From: Symsagittifera roscoffensis
Taxonomy: Eukaryota; Xenacoelomorpha; Acoela; Convolutidae
Direction of reading: 5' to 3'
DNA: 64,000 nt
Assembly: GCF_963678635.1 (NCBI RefSeq)
Contig: NC_087068.1
Coordinates: forward strand, 36,653,436-36,717,435
The notes under the pieces are model-generated. The model did no database searches and was not told the DNA's origin. It worked only from the letters and a program-made list of their open reading frames with translations. The translations under genes were made by a program, and so were the position numbers. Positions 43,601-55,594 of the stretch are shown in pieces (the stretch's first letter is position 1; each line of letters starts with the position of its first letter).

Positions 43601-46029
43601 GATCAAAGGAGGAAAAAGTTTTCCTTATGACGAATCTGAGGGATCTGATAGTCCAGGAGGGAGCAGCAGTAGCGTGTGCAAAGCGGAGAGACGCTCTCTG
43701 TTTCATTCGATTCCTGATAGAGCAGATCTCAGTACCTGCATTAAGCACTTGTGTTAAAATGTTGAAGGAAGGCGATGAGCGAACGAAAGCCATGTTCTTA
43801 CTAGCAATGCTGGATATGCAGCAAAGTAAACCGATGAGGGTGAACATGAAAGAGCCTGAAGAATTGGAACCCATGAAAAAGATAGACGAGATCAGGAGAT
43901 TCTCAAACAAGGAGTTGAGGCTCACTAAAGAATCTATGGGAGCATTGCTGAAATCCAGTGAATACTGTGGACCGATCAAGAAGAAGTCATATAGCTATGT
44001 GTCCGGGATTATAGGGATAGCATACAATCCTTTCCTGAGTGAAGACATACGCGATTGCTTCTTTGATTATGAGCAGGCGGTGTTACTAAGATTCTGGACG
44101 TCCAGAATTGTGACGACTAAGAGCGTTAACAATCCACAGGCCAAATTGGGATTGGTCTTGGAAGAAGAGGTGACTGCACCTTCAATACCAAAATCCGACA
44201 AGAGAGTGGAATTTGGGTTGGGATTCTCAGATGAATTACTGAGAACGAGCTTGATGGCAGTGTGGGAATTGATGAAGCCATCATGGTGTCCTAGTCCCAA
44301 CGCTGACTTAATATTACGGGCGACACAGGATATACAGAGGGAACTGAATGCGGACTGTAACCTGCGTGACCTCAACATCATATATAATGTGATGATAACA
44401 GCCTCTAAGAGCAACGGAGAAGATAGAGTGGAGTTGCCTGGCTGGGGACCAGAAGACTGGGTCAAACCTGGTAGCTGTCTGGCGGAAGTCTGTGGACTAG
44501 AGGGTCACGTTTGTGGAAGTCTAGACTGTGTGAAAACCCTGGAGAAACAACACAAGCAGTTGACAGTATTGTTTGGAAATGTAGTGATGAAAGCAAGAAC
44601 GGAAACGGAACTGATAGCAGATTGCCATGGAGGAACCGATGTGAATCTAGTGACAGCACTAGGATTCTACAGCATGTTTGGTTCTTTGGAGTCACTATTG
44701 AATCTAGAACAGAAACATGAGATGGTCACAGCCATCAGCGTAGAAGTATTCCCAGGAGTTCTGCAGACTGAGCAGAAGTATATAGGAAAATGGAGGGAAG
44801 CAATCGAAACAGAGATGAACATCAGACACAGCGAAACTTATTGTAGACCATCAGGAGCACGATATTTGGTGGGTTCAACGTTGGCTCCAATGTGCAAGAG
44901 CAGATATCCTGTACATTTCGTGGCTGTGGACGTGAAGAGTACAAGAATGATCGTGGATCAAGCTTTCTCAGTGCCAAAGTGCGTGAGATTGGCGAGAATG
45001 TCTGAAAAGTCTTACGAGTTACTATGTAAGATGTTCTCAGCAGTTCCAGAGAGAACCAAAGAGGAGTTGGAGTCAATACTAGGAAAGAAGTTCATGGGAT
45101 ATGTGAGCGGGAACTTCAGTGACTTTCAAAAACAGAAACAGAGAGGATCAACTGTCACAGATTACAACGCAGTAGATGAGAATGATGAGATCCACCGAGT
45201 GATGATGGAAGTGGAACCATTGCTGGAAGCTTCGGGAAAACGGAATTGGAGGAGCATCATGTTGACACATGACGAGTTTCCTTGCCACTGCTTGCTGCAG
45301 ACCTGGTGGTATCCCAAGCGTAGTAATCTGGTGTTGATCTGGGACTCTGGAGAGCTGCTCTCCATGGGTTTACCAGATTCATCACAGCCCATAACAATAG
45401 TGATAGTGGGAGTTATGATGGCGATACGATGGCTGGAAGCTCATGTGAGAGAAAATAATAGACAGGAGGCACCGACGAGAGAACAATTGCAGAAATTAGA
45501 TTGTCTAAAAGATTTAGATCTTTTTGAGACAATGTGCAAAGTTCTAAACATTGCGATGGAAGTGAAGAAGATATGGGCAAGAAAACGATTGATGCCATGG
45601 TTCAGAGCTAACATGACTGCATGGTTGTACGAGTATGCGAAAAAGCATATGTCGAAACATGGCAGAGTGTACAGTGAATATCAGCTGGACATTGGGGCAG
45701 GAGCTTTCAAGCGAGCTTTCGTGACCCATCGGAATGCAGTGACTACCGCTGTGAAAAGAATTTCCAGGACGAGCGAGCGTAGTGGAAATGAGAAGGCAGA
45801 GATGCTGAAAGAAGATTTGGAGAGAAACGTGACGTTGTGTCTCCACAACAGCTTCTGTAGAAACAGAGAATCAAACGTGGATCCCCTGCCTTGCTGTAAA
45901 CAGAGGGTGGAAGAGCAGAAGTGTTGGAGGACGGCTTCCAGCAGCGTCAGGATAGCCAATGATGTGCTACAGGACACGGAAACCGAGAGTGCGGAGTCAG
46001 TGTCACAGGAGGAGGAAATGGAGCATTGA
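40678..46029 (+). CDS. ORF4: very large unrecognised protein of element 1 (in-frame TGA at 41227)
   Basis: ATG at 40678 overlaps the ORF3 stop as ATGCTAG. The frame runs 1,783 codons to TGA at 46027-46029, interrupted once by TGA at 41227-41229; no ATG lies just after that stop and composition is unchanged across it, so it looks like a nonsense mutation. I recognise no family. Visible parts: a hydrophobic, helix-rich N-terminus (about 1-110) without a clear membrane span; an acidic Gln/Glu/Ser-rich low-complexity stretch (about 470-600) ending in a basic cluster (SPRRRRIE); another basic cluster, AKRKRVEEV; then about 1,000 residues of globular-looking sequence with a cysteine group (CGLEGHVCGSLDC) and a Ser/Glu-rich C-terminus. 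No Walker A, polymerase or protease motif was found. The counterpart in element 2 is beyond the window. Confidence 0.7.
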
Positions 46030-46848
46030 CGAATGGTCGAGAAAACAAAAGGCGGCAAGAAAGAAAATTAGAAGAGTTTAGAAGTTTTAGAACTTCTAAA
46101 CGACGAAAAAAGAAGAGAACAAAGGGATGATGAAGAAACGTTAAAACTCAGAATTGTTTTATGTGTGTGAAAAACTCAAGTGAGAAACCAAGCAACCAAG
46201 TTGTAATTGAAAACTGAAACATTTTGTTGAGTTTTGAAATTGTTGCATTTATAAATTTGCATTTTGGTTTTAGTTGAAGTGGCTTTAGAGACACTCACTT
46301 ATTATTTATTTAGAAAGGCTTGAGGGAAGAGTATATTTAAATATTCCAGCCTGCATGATTGTTTTTAATCACTTAGGAAGACTGATCACTTTGTGGTGAC
46401 ATGAAAAACTTGAGTAACTTCTTGAGGAGGGAGGTTGTTGCATTGTTCCTTCTAACCACAAAGTTTCTTAGTTTTAATATTCAGGGCAATAAACAAGCAA
46501 GTTTTCCGAAGGGAAGGAGCATAGTAGGACAATTTTAGCTTGTTGGTTGGCAGGACTGTCCTGCAAGCCAACACCTTTTAAATCTAGGAGAAAAAGTTTC
46601 AATCGGGACATTGACACTGGAAGTCAGAAAATATGTTTTATCTTAGGTCATATCCTCAATGTGCAGATTAATGAAAGAATTTGAAGGCTATAGTGATGTA
46701 GTATGATGCCATTTATATTCTGCAGTGAGTCGATGTGACGTAGATAAAAGTAATTTTGTGCATTTTGTAAATTCTGTTCGATGACACTGTAACCATTTAG
46801 AACATTGCACGATTCAATGAGGACATTGACCGGACTGTCCGGGGAGTA
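46030..46848 (+). other. 3' untranslated region of element 1
   Basis: About 820 bp between the ORF4 stop and the LTR, non-coding, moderately AT-rich. A short perfect inverted repeat, AGAAGTTTTAGAACTTCT, lies near 46078-46100. It ends in the purine tract that primes plus-strand DNA synthesis. Confidence 0.6.
46836..46848 (+). promoter_or_regulatory. Candidate 3' polypurine tract
   Basis: TGTCCGGGGAGTA lies immediately upstream of the TGTGACATTCG terminus, the position of the polypurine tract in LTR elements. The purine run itself is short (GGGGAG). The same TGTCCGGGGAG word recurs in pol (33528, 33593 and 36082 in element 1). Confidence 0.6.
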
Positions 46849-46976
46849 TGTGACATTCGACCAGAATGGCCTAAATGCAATTTATGCAGGATTCGAATTT
46901 TGAGCAGTAAGCCTTCCGAGTTGATGATTTCGAAGGATTAGCGACGTTATTGGAACGTTTAGCCAAACGGTGAGGG

Positions 46977-47026
46977 CTAGAATATTCTAGTATTTTAAAT
47001 TTTCAAAATTTCGAATGATGACGTCA
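46977..47026 (+). promoter_or_regulatory. Heat-shock-element-like palindrome and CRE-like site in LTR
   Basis: CTAGAATATTCTAG (46977-46990) contains the nGAAnnTTCn unit of heat-shock elements; TGACGTCA (47019-47026) is a perfect CRE/ATF palindrome. Both recur at the same spacing in LTRs B (23261 and 23303) and C (24053 and 24095). LTR A keeps TGACGTCA and the GAATATTC core although its left half is otherwise diverged. Factor binding is inferred from the motifs only. Confidence 0.5.
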
Positions 47027-47168
47027 CATTTCGGAGAAATGCGGAAACGGCCATTTTTAACAAAAAGCGAGTGAAAAAGAGAACAACTTTATCTGCGATT
47101 GCGAACAGAACGAAAATCGAGATTAAAGAAAAACGACAACGAACTACAATAGCAGAGAACGTTCCAAG

Positions 47169-47218
47169 TTGCAACTATTGTGCTGCTACAATAGTTGCAA
47201 GACCGTTGCCAACAACGG
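47169..47218 (+). promoter_or_regulatory. Conserved LTR double hairpin
   Basis: TTGCAACTATTGT and ACAATAGTTGCAA form a perfect 13-bp stem around GCTGCT. It is followed at once by CCGTTG-CCAA-CAACGG, a 6-bp stem with a four-base loop. Both are present in all four LTR copies; in LTR A the second loop is CGAA, a GNRA-like change that leaves the stem intact. The structure would form in RNA if this part is transcribed. Confidence 0.6.
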
Positions 47219-47642
47219 TGAAGGGTGAGAACCAGCCTTCCGGATTGGCGTGAAATTGAACTTAATGAGCTTGATTCACTGGATTCAAGAATCCGGAAGG
47301 GTTTCGGGACTGGAACTTTTAGCCTTTTGTATAAACTTTTAGCTTCTTGTCATGTCCTGAATTGAATTTAATTAACAACTGGATTCATTTTGATAAGGAT
47401 GAGAAGCTAGGAGTTGGGGGAAAGGGTTGATCCATCTTCGATGGAGATGATGATTTTTATCTACTGAACAAAAACAATAGTAATATAATAAGTAGTAGCC
47501 CTGTTTTTAGGAGTGACCTCGTGGTCTGGGGATACTGAGACCCAGCCATGAGCTCACTATTTTTGCATGTAATTCAGTTAATTTGAGCGTTCTGGTCGAA
47601 GCCGGAGAGCAGTAACGTTTTTGTCGACCCGATGTAAGAAAG

Positions 47643-47896
47643 ACCACCGAAAAGTACTGGCTTGGCAGAGACGGTGAAAAACATGCAAAGCTCTGTTTAG
47701 ACGCTAGCCAGTCGTCTTAAGACTTAGTTTTGTTATCCGTCGATATGTATCTTCCGGGCGAATGTTACAACCACCGAAAAGTACTGGCTTGGTAAAGACG
47801 GTGAAAAGCATGCAAAGCTCTGTTTAGACGTTAGCCAGTCGTCTTAAGACTTAGTTTTGTTATCCGTCGATATGTATCTTCCGGGCGAATGTTACA
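47643..47896 (+). repeat. Two tandem 127-bp units forming the LTR 3' end
   Basis: Units 47643-47769 and 47770-47896 are almost identical; each begins ACCACCGAAAAGTACTGG and ends CGAATGTTACA, so each could itself be an LTR terminus. LTRs A and B stop precisely in front of this unit. Confidence 0.85.
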
Positions 47897-50800
47897 TACA
47901 TGTTTTTATGGCGCTCCTGGGTGTTATTTTTTTTAACATCATGACCGGCAGAACCGTTAACGAGCATTCCGCGCCGAGCGGATGTTCACATTAACGCCCT
48001 TATTAGGTCTAAACCGCCGGGGCGGAGGGGTGGTTCGGAGCGCGGAAGCCCTCCGGATTACCGTGAATAGCTTTTTAACTTAGTTAAGACCGAAAATTCA
48101 AGAACCAGGAAGGGTGGGGGGATCGGCCATTCCCTCGTTCCCTGAAAGGTTCGTGACCAAAAACACTTAAAGATATATATAAAACCAAACAAAAAGTAGT
48201 ATAGTACCCAAGAAAAACAAAAAACATAAAAAATAACCGAAAAAACCAAAAACAGTAAAAAAGTAAAAAAAATCAGTAGAAATCATCTCCCCAGACAAGA
48301 TGTGATCCAACCCCCCCGTTTGTTGTTGATAGATATTTTGTTGTTACAGGCATTTATATCAGTCAGGATCGTTACGATCAGTTTTGTAGCCCGTTTGTGA
48401 GGCTTGTACTGTAGGGTTATTTGAGCATTTAAGCACGTTAATGATAAATTGCGCTCAATCCGGAAGGGTCAGCTGATTTGCGCTCAATTCGGAAGGGTCT
48501 TGGGTGAAGACCGATCCGGCAAGCAGTACAAGGAGCAACAAGGAGAGGCTCAACGACCACAACAATCGACTGTTGGGTATCGTTAACAAGTTTTGTAGCC
48601 TTTTTGGTACAAAAATCAAGATAGTAATCTGTGGGGGGCTCGACAGTGCTGCACTGTAGTGACCCTTCACCGAACTGCGAATATCCGAGTTAAGCACCTT
48701 AATTCGGATATTAAACAAACCCGGAGGGGTATAGTATTACTAATATTATTACTTATATAGCCTATATTAATAGTCTTATCGATCTTCAGTCAAAAACAAC
48801 GAAAACAGACCGGTTTTTAGGATCAAAAATGCGATATTTTGATCCCCCCACAAGTCGCGATTTTTCAGATATCGAAATTTTTTGAAATGGAAAAAAGCGC
48901 TTAGTTAGTGTGTTACATCGTAACTGCACTACCGTAATAGATAGAACCGGTGAAGTTTAGTTCGGGAGTGGTTGGAACTATTTTGGTACCGAAAATAGAA
49001 ATTTCGTGATTTTTGAGAAAACGAAACACTATAAATTCAGAAAATTTTTTGAAATTTTTGAGTTACAACAGCAAAAATAGTTATTCGGACAACGTCCACT
49101 AATGAATCTACAAGTTTTAAAACCCGCTACCCGAAAGCCTTCCGGGTTGCAGAGAAATCGAACATAACGTGTTTGATTTGGTGGATTCACCAACCCGGAG
49201 GGGTCCAGGTAGCATAGTTTTTCGCAAATTTTTTCTACAAAAGCCTTTTAGATCGGGTCTTTTGCATTGAACTAGAAGAGTATAAGCCTTCTGAGCTCGG
49301 ATCAATAATTTTCAGGTCGAAAGGACCAGATTTGCGGAAAAAGTTAGGCGGAACCTATAAAAGAGAAAATTTTTGAGTTTGGAAAAAAGACGTTTTGGTT
49401 GATAACTTTGGAACTACTGAGCATATCGAGTTGATCTTGGTACCAATAGATCAAAAATTAGCTGAGCTTACTAATAGGATCAGAAATTTTTCGGAAAAAC
49501 GAGCGAGAAAATTTTTCGAGATTGTTTTTAGCAAATCACCCAAATCCGGAGGGGTACACCCTTCAAGTTTTAAAAATTTTTTCTGAAAAACCCTTAGACC
49601 CCTACCAAAAGTTGATAGCGATTGAATTAAGTAACTTAGGACAGTTCTAGACAAAAGGGGAGGGCTGAAGGCACAAGACAACCATAATAGAGTCGAAATT
49701 AGGCAAGTGATAAGACCCTTCACCGTTAGTGTGAATTGTCAAATAAGTGCCTTAACTTCAATCCGGAGGGGTCTAGGAAAGGATCCTATACCCTTCCCAG
49801 TTAATTCAAACAGCATAAAAGCAACGCAGAACGTATCCGGAGGGGTATAAGCTGAAATTAAGAAAACTACGAAAAGCTACTTTGACAGAGCTAAGGGCTC
49901 CCAATCCGGAGGGGTCGAAATTTTTCAAAGTCAGAGGGGTCCGAATCCGGAGGGGTCTACTTTCCACAAAACCGGAGGGGTCCGAATCCGGAGGGGTCTT
50001 ATAGTTGCTAATTCGGAGGGGTCCAAATCCGGAGGGGTCTTGTATTAACCAACTCAGAGGGTTCCAAATCCGGAGGGGTCTAGATTCTATTAGTCCGGAA
50101 GGGTCCTATTTGTGCCAATCCGGAGGAGTATTATTTTATTAAGGACTTAGGTAGACGAAAGAAAGACTAAAAAGTGAGAGGTATTAGGTTATTAGTACAC
50201 AGGCTAGGTATCAGTGACTGCACTGGTGACTTGCCTTTCAATAAGAACCAGACTAATACAAAACAGGTCCGAACTCGGATATTCGCGACACTAAGTCTAA
50301 ATTAAAAAGAGCGTAGTTCATTGGTGTGGATTGAACATAATACGTTTTTTGGGAAAAGTGACTGCCCTGAGGATTTTAGTAGGTCTAGCTCGGGCAGTCC
50401 GAAGGCAGATAGGTAACACAGTACTCGGTGGGTGCAATAGACGCCCACTTGAGAAAATTACTGCCTTCAAAGTTTTGTCTGTTTGGTGCAGCACCAAGCA
50501 GGGAAAGCTTTTTCTTTAAAAGACAGGTTCGACTATTGTACTGCGACCGACTAAGAGTACAAGACACATACGTTTTTTATATATACATTCATATTGTGTC
50601 AATATATATTTTTGTTTTTGATTTTAAATCAACGTAAACTGTGCTTGATTGGGTAGTGAATACACTATCTTTTAAATTGACAGATAACATCATTTTGTGC
50701 AAGTTTTCAGATCTTTAGACCGATAATCGGTTAGTGTGAATAAATTTTATACAAACTGTACTCTGACAACATACAGGGATTCGTGGTCACTATTTAATAG

Positions 50801-50904
50801 AATCTGGTGAGATTTATTGTGTTGTGTCATTATTATTGTTAATAAAACTATAAGGTCTCTAGCAATTGAGTCAAGAGTAGGCATTGGAAAGTGACAAATA
50901 GAGA
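47897..50904 (+). promoter_or_regulatory. Complete 5' leader of element 2
   Basis: 3.0 kb between the LTR end and the gag ATG. Right after the LTR comes TACATGTTTTTA and then TGGCGCTCCTGGGTG (47908-47922), the only TGG-starting stretch near the expected primer-binding site, but it lies about 11 bp from the LTR and I could not match it to a tRNA. A GC-rich region with inverted repeats follows (48010-48060), then the conserved leader with inverted repeats CAGTGCTGCACTG (48644-48656) and TTGGTGCAGCACCAA (50483-50497). No genes. Confidence 0.55.
49833..50130 (+). repeat. Array of ATCCGGAGGGGTC motifs, element 2
   Basis: The same array as in element 1 with about a dozen units. An insertion relative to element 1 around 50038-50085 adds TCAGAGGGTTCC and ATCCGGAGGGGTCTAG units, so copy number varies while individual motifs stay conserved. 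Confidence 0.85.
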
Positions 50905-51468
50905 ATGAGTTTAGACAAGTCAAGGATACCAAAAAGAGGTAATAGCTCTAGGAAATTCATACCTGAAAAGCAAAGAAAAACGATGACCGATCCTTTTGTG
51001 GATTGGATCAAGCGATCCTGGTCTGACAAAAGGGGGACGGTTTCAGGCAGGATGGTTGAAACGAGAAGTCAAAAGACCTCAGAAGAGCGAAGAGAACTGT
51101 TAGAAGTGGAGGTCAATACAGACCATACCATGAATGACAACCAGGAAGTAAATGAACTGGAAGGGAGAGGCAGAAGGCTGGCGAGTGAATCTACCCCGGT
51201 AGAACAAGGCCATGATTTTGCCACTTCCACCGGGACATCGGATCGAGAAGAGATGTCGGAACTGTCCGACATCTCAGCTGAGGTAGCGGCAACGAGAAGA
51301 TCTCCGACAGATAACACTATGATGGCAAGCGGAACTGGGAAACAAACGACATCATCATCGTTCTCAGAAAGAATGAAGAACACCTTCGGAAACATCTTTC
51401 CATTCAGCATGGGAGGAGGAGCAGGAAACGATGGTGAGTCTCAGGAGGAAGAAGATGAAGAGGAGTAA
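50905..51468 (+). pseudogene. Gag N-terminal fragment, element 2
   Basis: 187 codons from the conserved gag ATG, matching the N-terminus of element 1 Gag with scattered substitutions. It ends at TAA (51466-51468), where element 1 has CAA (Gln). About 180 bp further on, a 14-bp loss relative to element 1 shifts the rest of gag into another frame. Confidence 0.85.
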
Positions 51469-51697
51469 GGGGACTCTGGATCTCAAGTAAGCCTCAATAG
51501 TTCGATCCAGGAGAGTGAGGCACACGTCGGAAGAGAGACTGGAACCATGGACAAATTTGGTGTAGTGACAACGATAAGCAAAGAGGCAAACACACCAGGC
51601 CAGTCAAAAGACTTCGCGATTAGAGCAAGTTCGGAGCCACAACTGGTGAGGGCTCGGCAACGCGTTAATTGATCCTGAAATAAATAAAGAAAAGACG

Positions 51698-53590
51698 TTG
51701 AAGCAGAGAGTCAAGGCCCGGATCTCGACAAGCACGAAGTTACCTGGGACCGACAGGGTTACACCACCACTAGTAACGCCACTCGTGGATAACGGGGCAG
51801 CGCTAGAGGAAGCCTTAAACAACATAGTGGACAGTTTAGGAGAACAAAACGAGCAAATGTCAATAAGGATGAGTGAACTAGAAAGAGCAGTTCACATTGA
51901 GAGAGAAAGGCTGCGGGAAGAAATAAACCGCAACAGACAAGAAGTTGACAGGAGCGAAAAACGCTTGAAAGAGAGAACGGATGAACACATGACGAGGAAC
52001 TTGTCGCGAATGACAAGAGAGGCGGAACAGAGGGAGTTACGCTTAAGAGCCGACATGGAGAAGTTAAGAATTCAGCAAGAGCAGTCTCTTGGGACTCTTG
52101 ACACAAAGATAGATGCGATGATGGAGAGGCGAACTCAGGCTATCATGGATAGGTTGGACGGGCTACTAAGCAGCAACAATGGACCAAAAGAAGGAGAAAC
52201 GAATTCGGGAGGTCCCAGCAGGGAACCGAGGGTGAACTTCAATGAACATCAAAAGAGGAAGACGTATGGATCCACTAGAGGCAGGGGCAGCTCATCAGGC
52301 TATGCCACAAGGGATAATGGAGCATGGGGCCCGAACAATAGAGCAAGTTCAACGGGGAACAGACAGACCTCTAATGAACGACCAACGCAAGGCACACAGG
52401 CGACTGGGAGAAGTGATTCCGGTAACAGGGGGCATGCAAGCCCGAGGAGGAGTCATGTGGGCCAAGCGGGAAGTGCTCACGGTGATTCGGACTGTAGGGA
52501 TGCACCGCACACAGAGCCTTCGACGAGGTGTGAGGACACTCAAACGGGACACTCAAGGGATGCTACTGCAATGGCCACGGCATTTGAACCCCTGAACAGG
52601 TCTCTGGAGACATTCCTGACGAGGTTATCTAAAACCAATGAACGCAGTGAGAAGTCCAGAAGAGTCTTTAAGAAGCCAAGATGCTACAAAGACGAATCTG
52701 ATGGCTGTATTGATACCTGGATAGAGGTAATGAAGCTGCATTTCGAGGAAGAGGACTTGTCTGAGAGACAGGAATGCAGCGCGCTCACCAGCAACTTAGA
52801 AGGGACAGCCCTGAACTGTGTCATGGCCAAGAAACAGTATCAACGTGACACTGCAGAGAAAATCTTCGAAATCTTGTTAAACCGTTTCGGATCAGGGGTG
52901 CAGGGGCACCAGGCGATGATGCGCTTCGAGAAACGGAGGCAACGAGAGGATGAAACCATAGACAAGTTTCTCGATGATTTGGAAATGCTGAGAAGACGCA
53001 GCCAACCGGATGAGTCAAACCGAAGGATGAACCTGGCCGTAGCCTCAAAATTCATCGATGGTGTGAAGAATGATAATCTTCGAACAATGCTAGCAACGCA
53101 TTACACACCAGTATCAACCAATGCGCCAACACCAGAGGAGTTGAGGCTCAAGTCAAAAGAGTATCTACTGTTGAAACCTACTTCGAGATCTGGATACTAC
53201 AAGAACAATTATGGCAATTTTAACAACGGACCAGCAAACCAAGGGAACAATTGGTACAAACCGAAGGATGATATGGACAAGAGACGCTCTTGTGCCAATT
53301 GCAGTTCAACAGACCATCATGTGTCGGCATGCCCAAGTTACAAACAAGGCATGAAAGCAATAGGTTTTAGCCTCGAGGACGAAGATGCGTCAGAATTGGA
53401 CCACGAGGATTTCATGAGAGGAGTAATTGCGAAATTTGGCCCGAGGTGTTCCTTTTGCAACTTGGAAGGTCATTTCAAATCAGATTGTCCGCAATTCTGG
53501 GATGCAGTGGCAGACATCAAGCATCCAAGGCATGAAGAAGCTTTGTCAGGAGTGAAAGCCAGCAAGGCTCACCTGTTGAGTGAAGCGTAG
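51698..53590 (+). pseudogene. Gag central part with coiled coil and zinc knuckles, element 2
   Basis: 630 codons homologous to Gag residues about 280-900 of element 1: coiled coil, Arg/Gly/Ser-rich linker, retrotransposon gag domain, and both CX2CX4HX4C knuckles (CANCSSTDHHVSAC and CSFCNLEGHFKSDC). The first codon is not a natural start, as the frame follows a shift near 51650. It ends at TAG (53588-53590), which replaces GAG of element 1. Confidence 0.85.
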
Positions 53591-55594
53591 GCACGCAGAA
53601 AAGATAAACCTCAAGAGCTGGCGGCAAAGAAAATGCAGGCGGTAACTGAAGAGAGATGTGGACCGGAACCAGTGACTGCGGCCGATGACTTCAAGATTGA
53701 TTATAGGGCAGCCGCGAGGGATGCTCTAAATAGAGTGCAGCAGGAACTAGTGACGAAAGAGATTGAGCAAAAGGTGAAACTCGAGCTGGAGAATGAAAAA
53801 TTACAGGAGCAACTGAACGCCATAGAAGCAACGGAAGTTGAAGAGGCAAAAGCACCAAGCAGCTTGAGCATGAAACTTAATGTTATCTCTGGTCAGAGGT
53901 TCGGTATGGCACCGCAAGGAAGTAAAATACAGTCGATAATCTCGGTGGCAGGGCATCAGGTAGTCAGAAATCTGAGTGAACCGTCTGAGTTCACTTTGAT
54001 GCATTTGGACACATATGCAGACTATCTGAGGCAGATGGAGCCACGCACCGAGTCGAGGGCTGTGAGGGCACTACTAACCACGGGTGGCCCTCGCACGAAG
54101 AAACTTCATGGACGCTACCTAGAAGTCTATGGGCCGTATCAAGTGATGCTGAACGTGGATGGGATCAGTATCTACACCAGGACTTATGTAACAACAGATG
54201 ATGACCAAATAGGGCAGATCTATTTGGGAGAAGAGGAACTCAAGGTCCGCAGGATAGGCCATGACGCCATGATGGAACAAGACGCAGTACACATTGGATA
54301 TGAAGCAGATGTGACAGCACATCTGCTCGACACCAACGGAACAAAAATCGGAGTCACAGGGCTTCTGGAAACAGGAGCGGTAGTGAGTGTGATGCCGATA
54401 AAAACTTGGGAAAGAATGGGCTTCACGCGGGAAGATTTAATTCCAACGAATCTCCGACTGGCCGCCGCCAATCGAGGAGCTATCTACGTGGCCGGAAGAA
54501 CACCAATAACGGTCCTCCACATGGGAGGACGGGATCTTTGGATGAGCTTCCTGGTGGTAGAGAATCTGGACGACGCCGACCAGTTCATCTTGGGCAGAGA
54601 TTTTGTCAGGAATTTTGACGTGATTATTGACTTGAACAGCGGTCTGATGCGGATTAGAAACCCGGACCGAAAGTATGTTAAGAGGCAAATTAATAGGATA
54701 ATAACAGACGAAAATAAGGTACCAGTTTTTTTGGACAGAAAAGTAAAATTAAAACCAGGACAAGCTGTAGTAGCAATTTTTAGAATGAGAAATTTAAATT
54801 CGTTGAGTGATAGTAAACAGGTTTGCTTAGTACCGAATCCAAATAGTCAGAGTTCGGTGATTTTAGGCCGGAGCTTCTCGGTAACGCGAAACGGACTGTG
54901 TGTCAGTGTGTTGTTGAACACACTGGACACCACGGTTTCAATCCAGCGTGGAAAGAAGCTTGGCTACGCTTTGCCGATGAGGACCGACTATGAGGAGACA
55001 AAAAACTTGAAGAAATATAGTGTAAAAGACTGTCCATATCATGCAAATAAAGATAAAATTTTAAAGAGGATTAATGAATTAAAACCTATTCTAAAATTGT
55101 TTTCAATGAAATCCGAAACGGACGACGGCTTATCAAGCTGCTCGAATATTCCGGAACGCCCCTCGTCATATGAACTAGATTCTGACAAACCGGTTTTGCC
55201 AGAAATAGAACATTCAAAAGGGAAAATAGGTGAGGGAGATTTTGAAAGATTGCGGGACGTTTTATATCGGAACGCAGATGTATTTTCGAAACATAAAGCG
55301 GACATCGGTTGCTGTAACTTCGTAGAACACAAAATTGAGCTGGAAGTAGGTGCCGTTCCGCACAGAGAGGGCGCGAGACGAATGACACACAAATCGGAAG
55401 CGTGCCGAGCGGAAATAGAAATGTTGCTTGAATACGACATGATAGAACCCTCGAAATCGCCATGGGCTTGTGGAGTAGTAATGGCGAAAAAGAAAGGGGG
55501 GCAGCTTAGATTTTGTTGCGACTTTCGTTACTTGAACGCGGTAACGATAAAAGATGCGTACCCGATACCGCGAATAGACGAGAGCCTCTCTTAG
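53591..55594 (+). pseudogene. Protease and start of reverse transcriptase, element 2
   Basis: Same frame as the preceding gag segment. It covers the Gag-PR linker, the protease and the N-terminal part of RT. The protease active-site triplet reads ETG (GAA at 54368-54370) where element 1 has DTG, a substitution that should abolish aspartic protease activity. The frame ends at TAG (55592-55594) between the first RT motifs and LDLGSAFWQ. Confidence 0.88.

Larger units (their letters stand above)
23925..47896 (+). mobile_element. Giant Ty3/gypsy-type LTR retrotransposon, element 1
   Basis: About 24 kb counting both LTRs. The order is truncated LTR C, leader, gag-PR-RT-RH, integrase with C-terminal extension, ORF3, ORF4, 3' UTR, purine tract, complete LTR D. 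RT before RNase H before integrase, the YVDD box and a GPF module in the integrase C-terminus place it in Ty3/gypsy (Metaviridae). It is unusually large because about 9 kb (37104-46029) encode proteins beyond gag-pol. It is defective: the 5' LTR deletion removed U5 and any primer-binding site, there is a frameshift near 33470, a one-base deletion near 40170, and a TGA at 41227-41229. Confidence 0.88.
46849..47896 (+). repeat. Complete LTR D, shared by elements 1 and 2
   Basis: 1,048 bp bounded by imperfect 11-bp inverted ends (TGTGACATTCG...CGAATGTTACA, one mismatch). It serves as 3' LTR of element 1 and 5' LTR of element 2, since only one LTR lies between ORF4 and the next leader. It contains a palindromic CTAGAATATTCTAG, a CRE-like TGACGTCA, a strong hairpin, a possible TATA-like TAATATAATA at 47481-47490, and two tandem 127-bp units at its 3' end. 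Confidence 0.88.

Noticed and set aside
47908-47922. Primer-binding site TGGCGCTCCTGGGTG
   Set aside because: It begins TGG but lies about 11 bp from the LTR end and does not continue into a T-arm complement; kept only as a remark.
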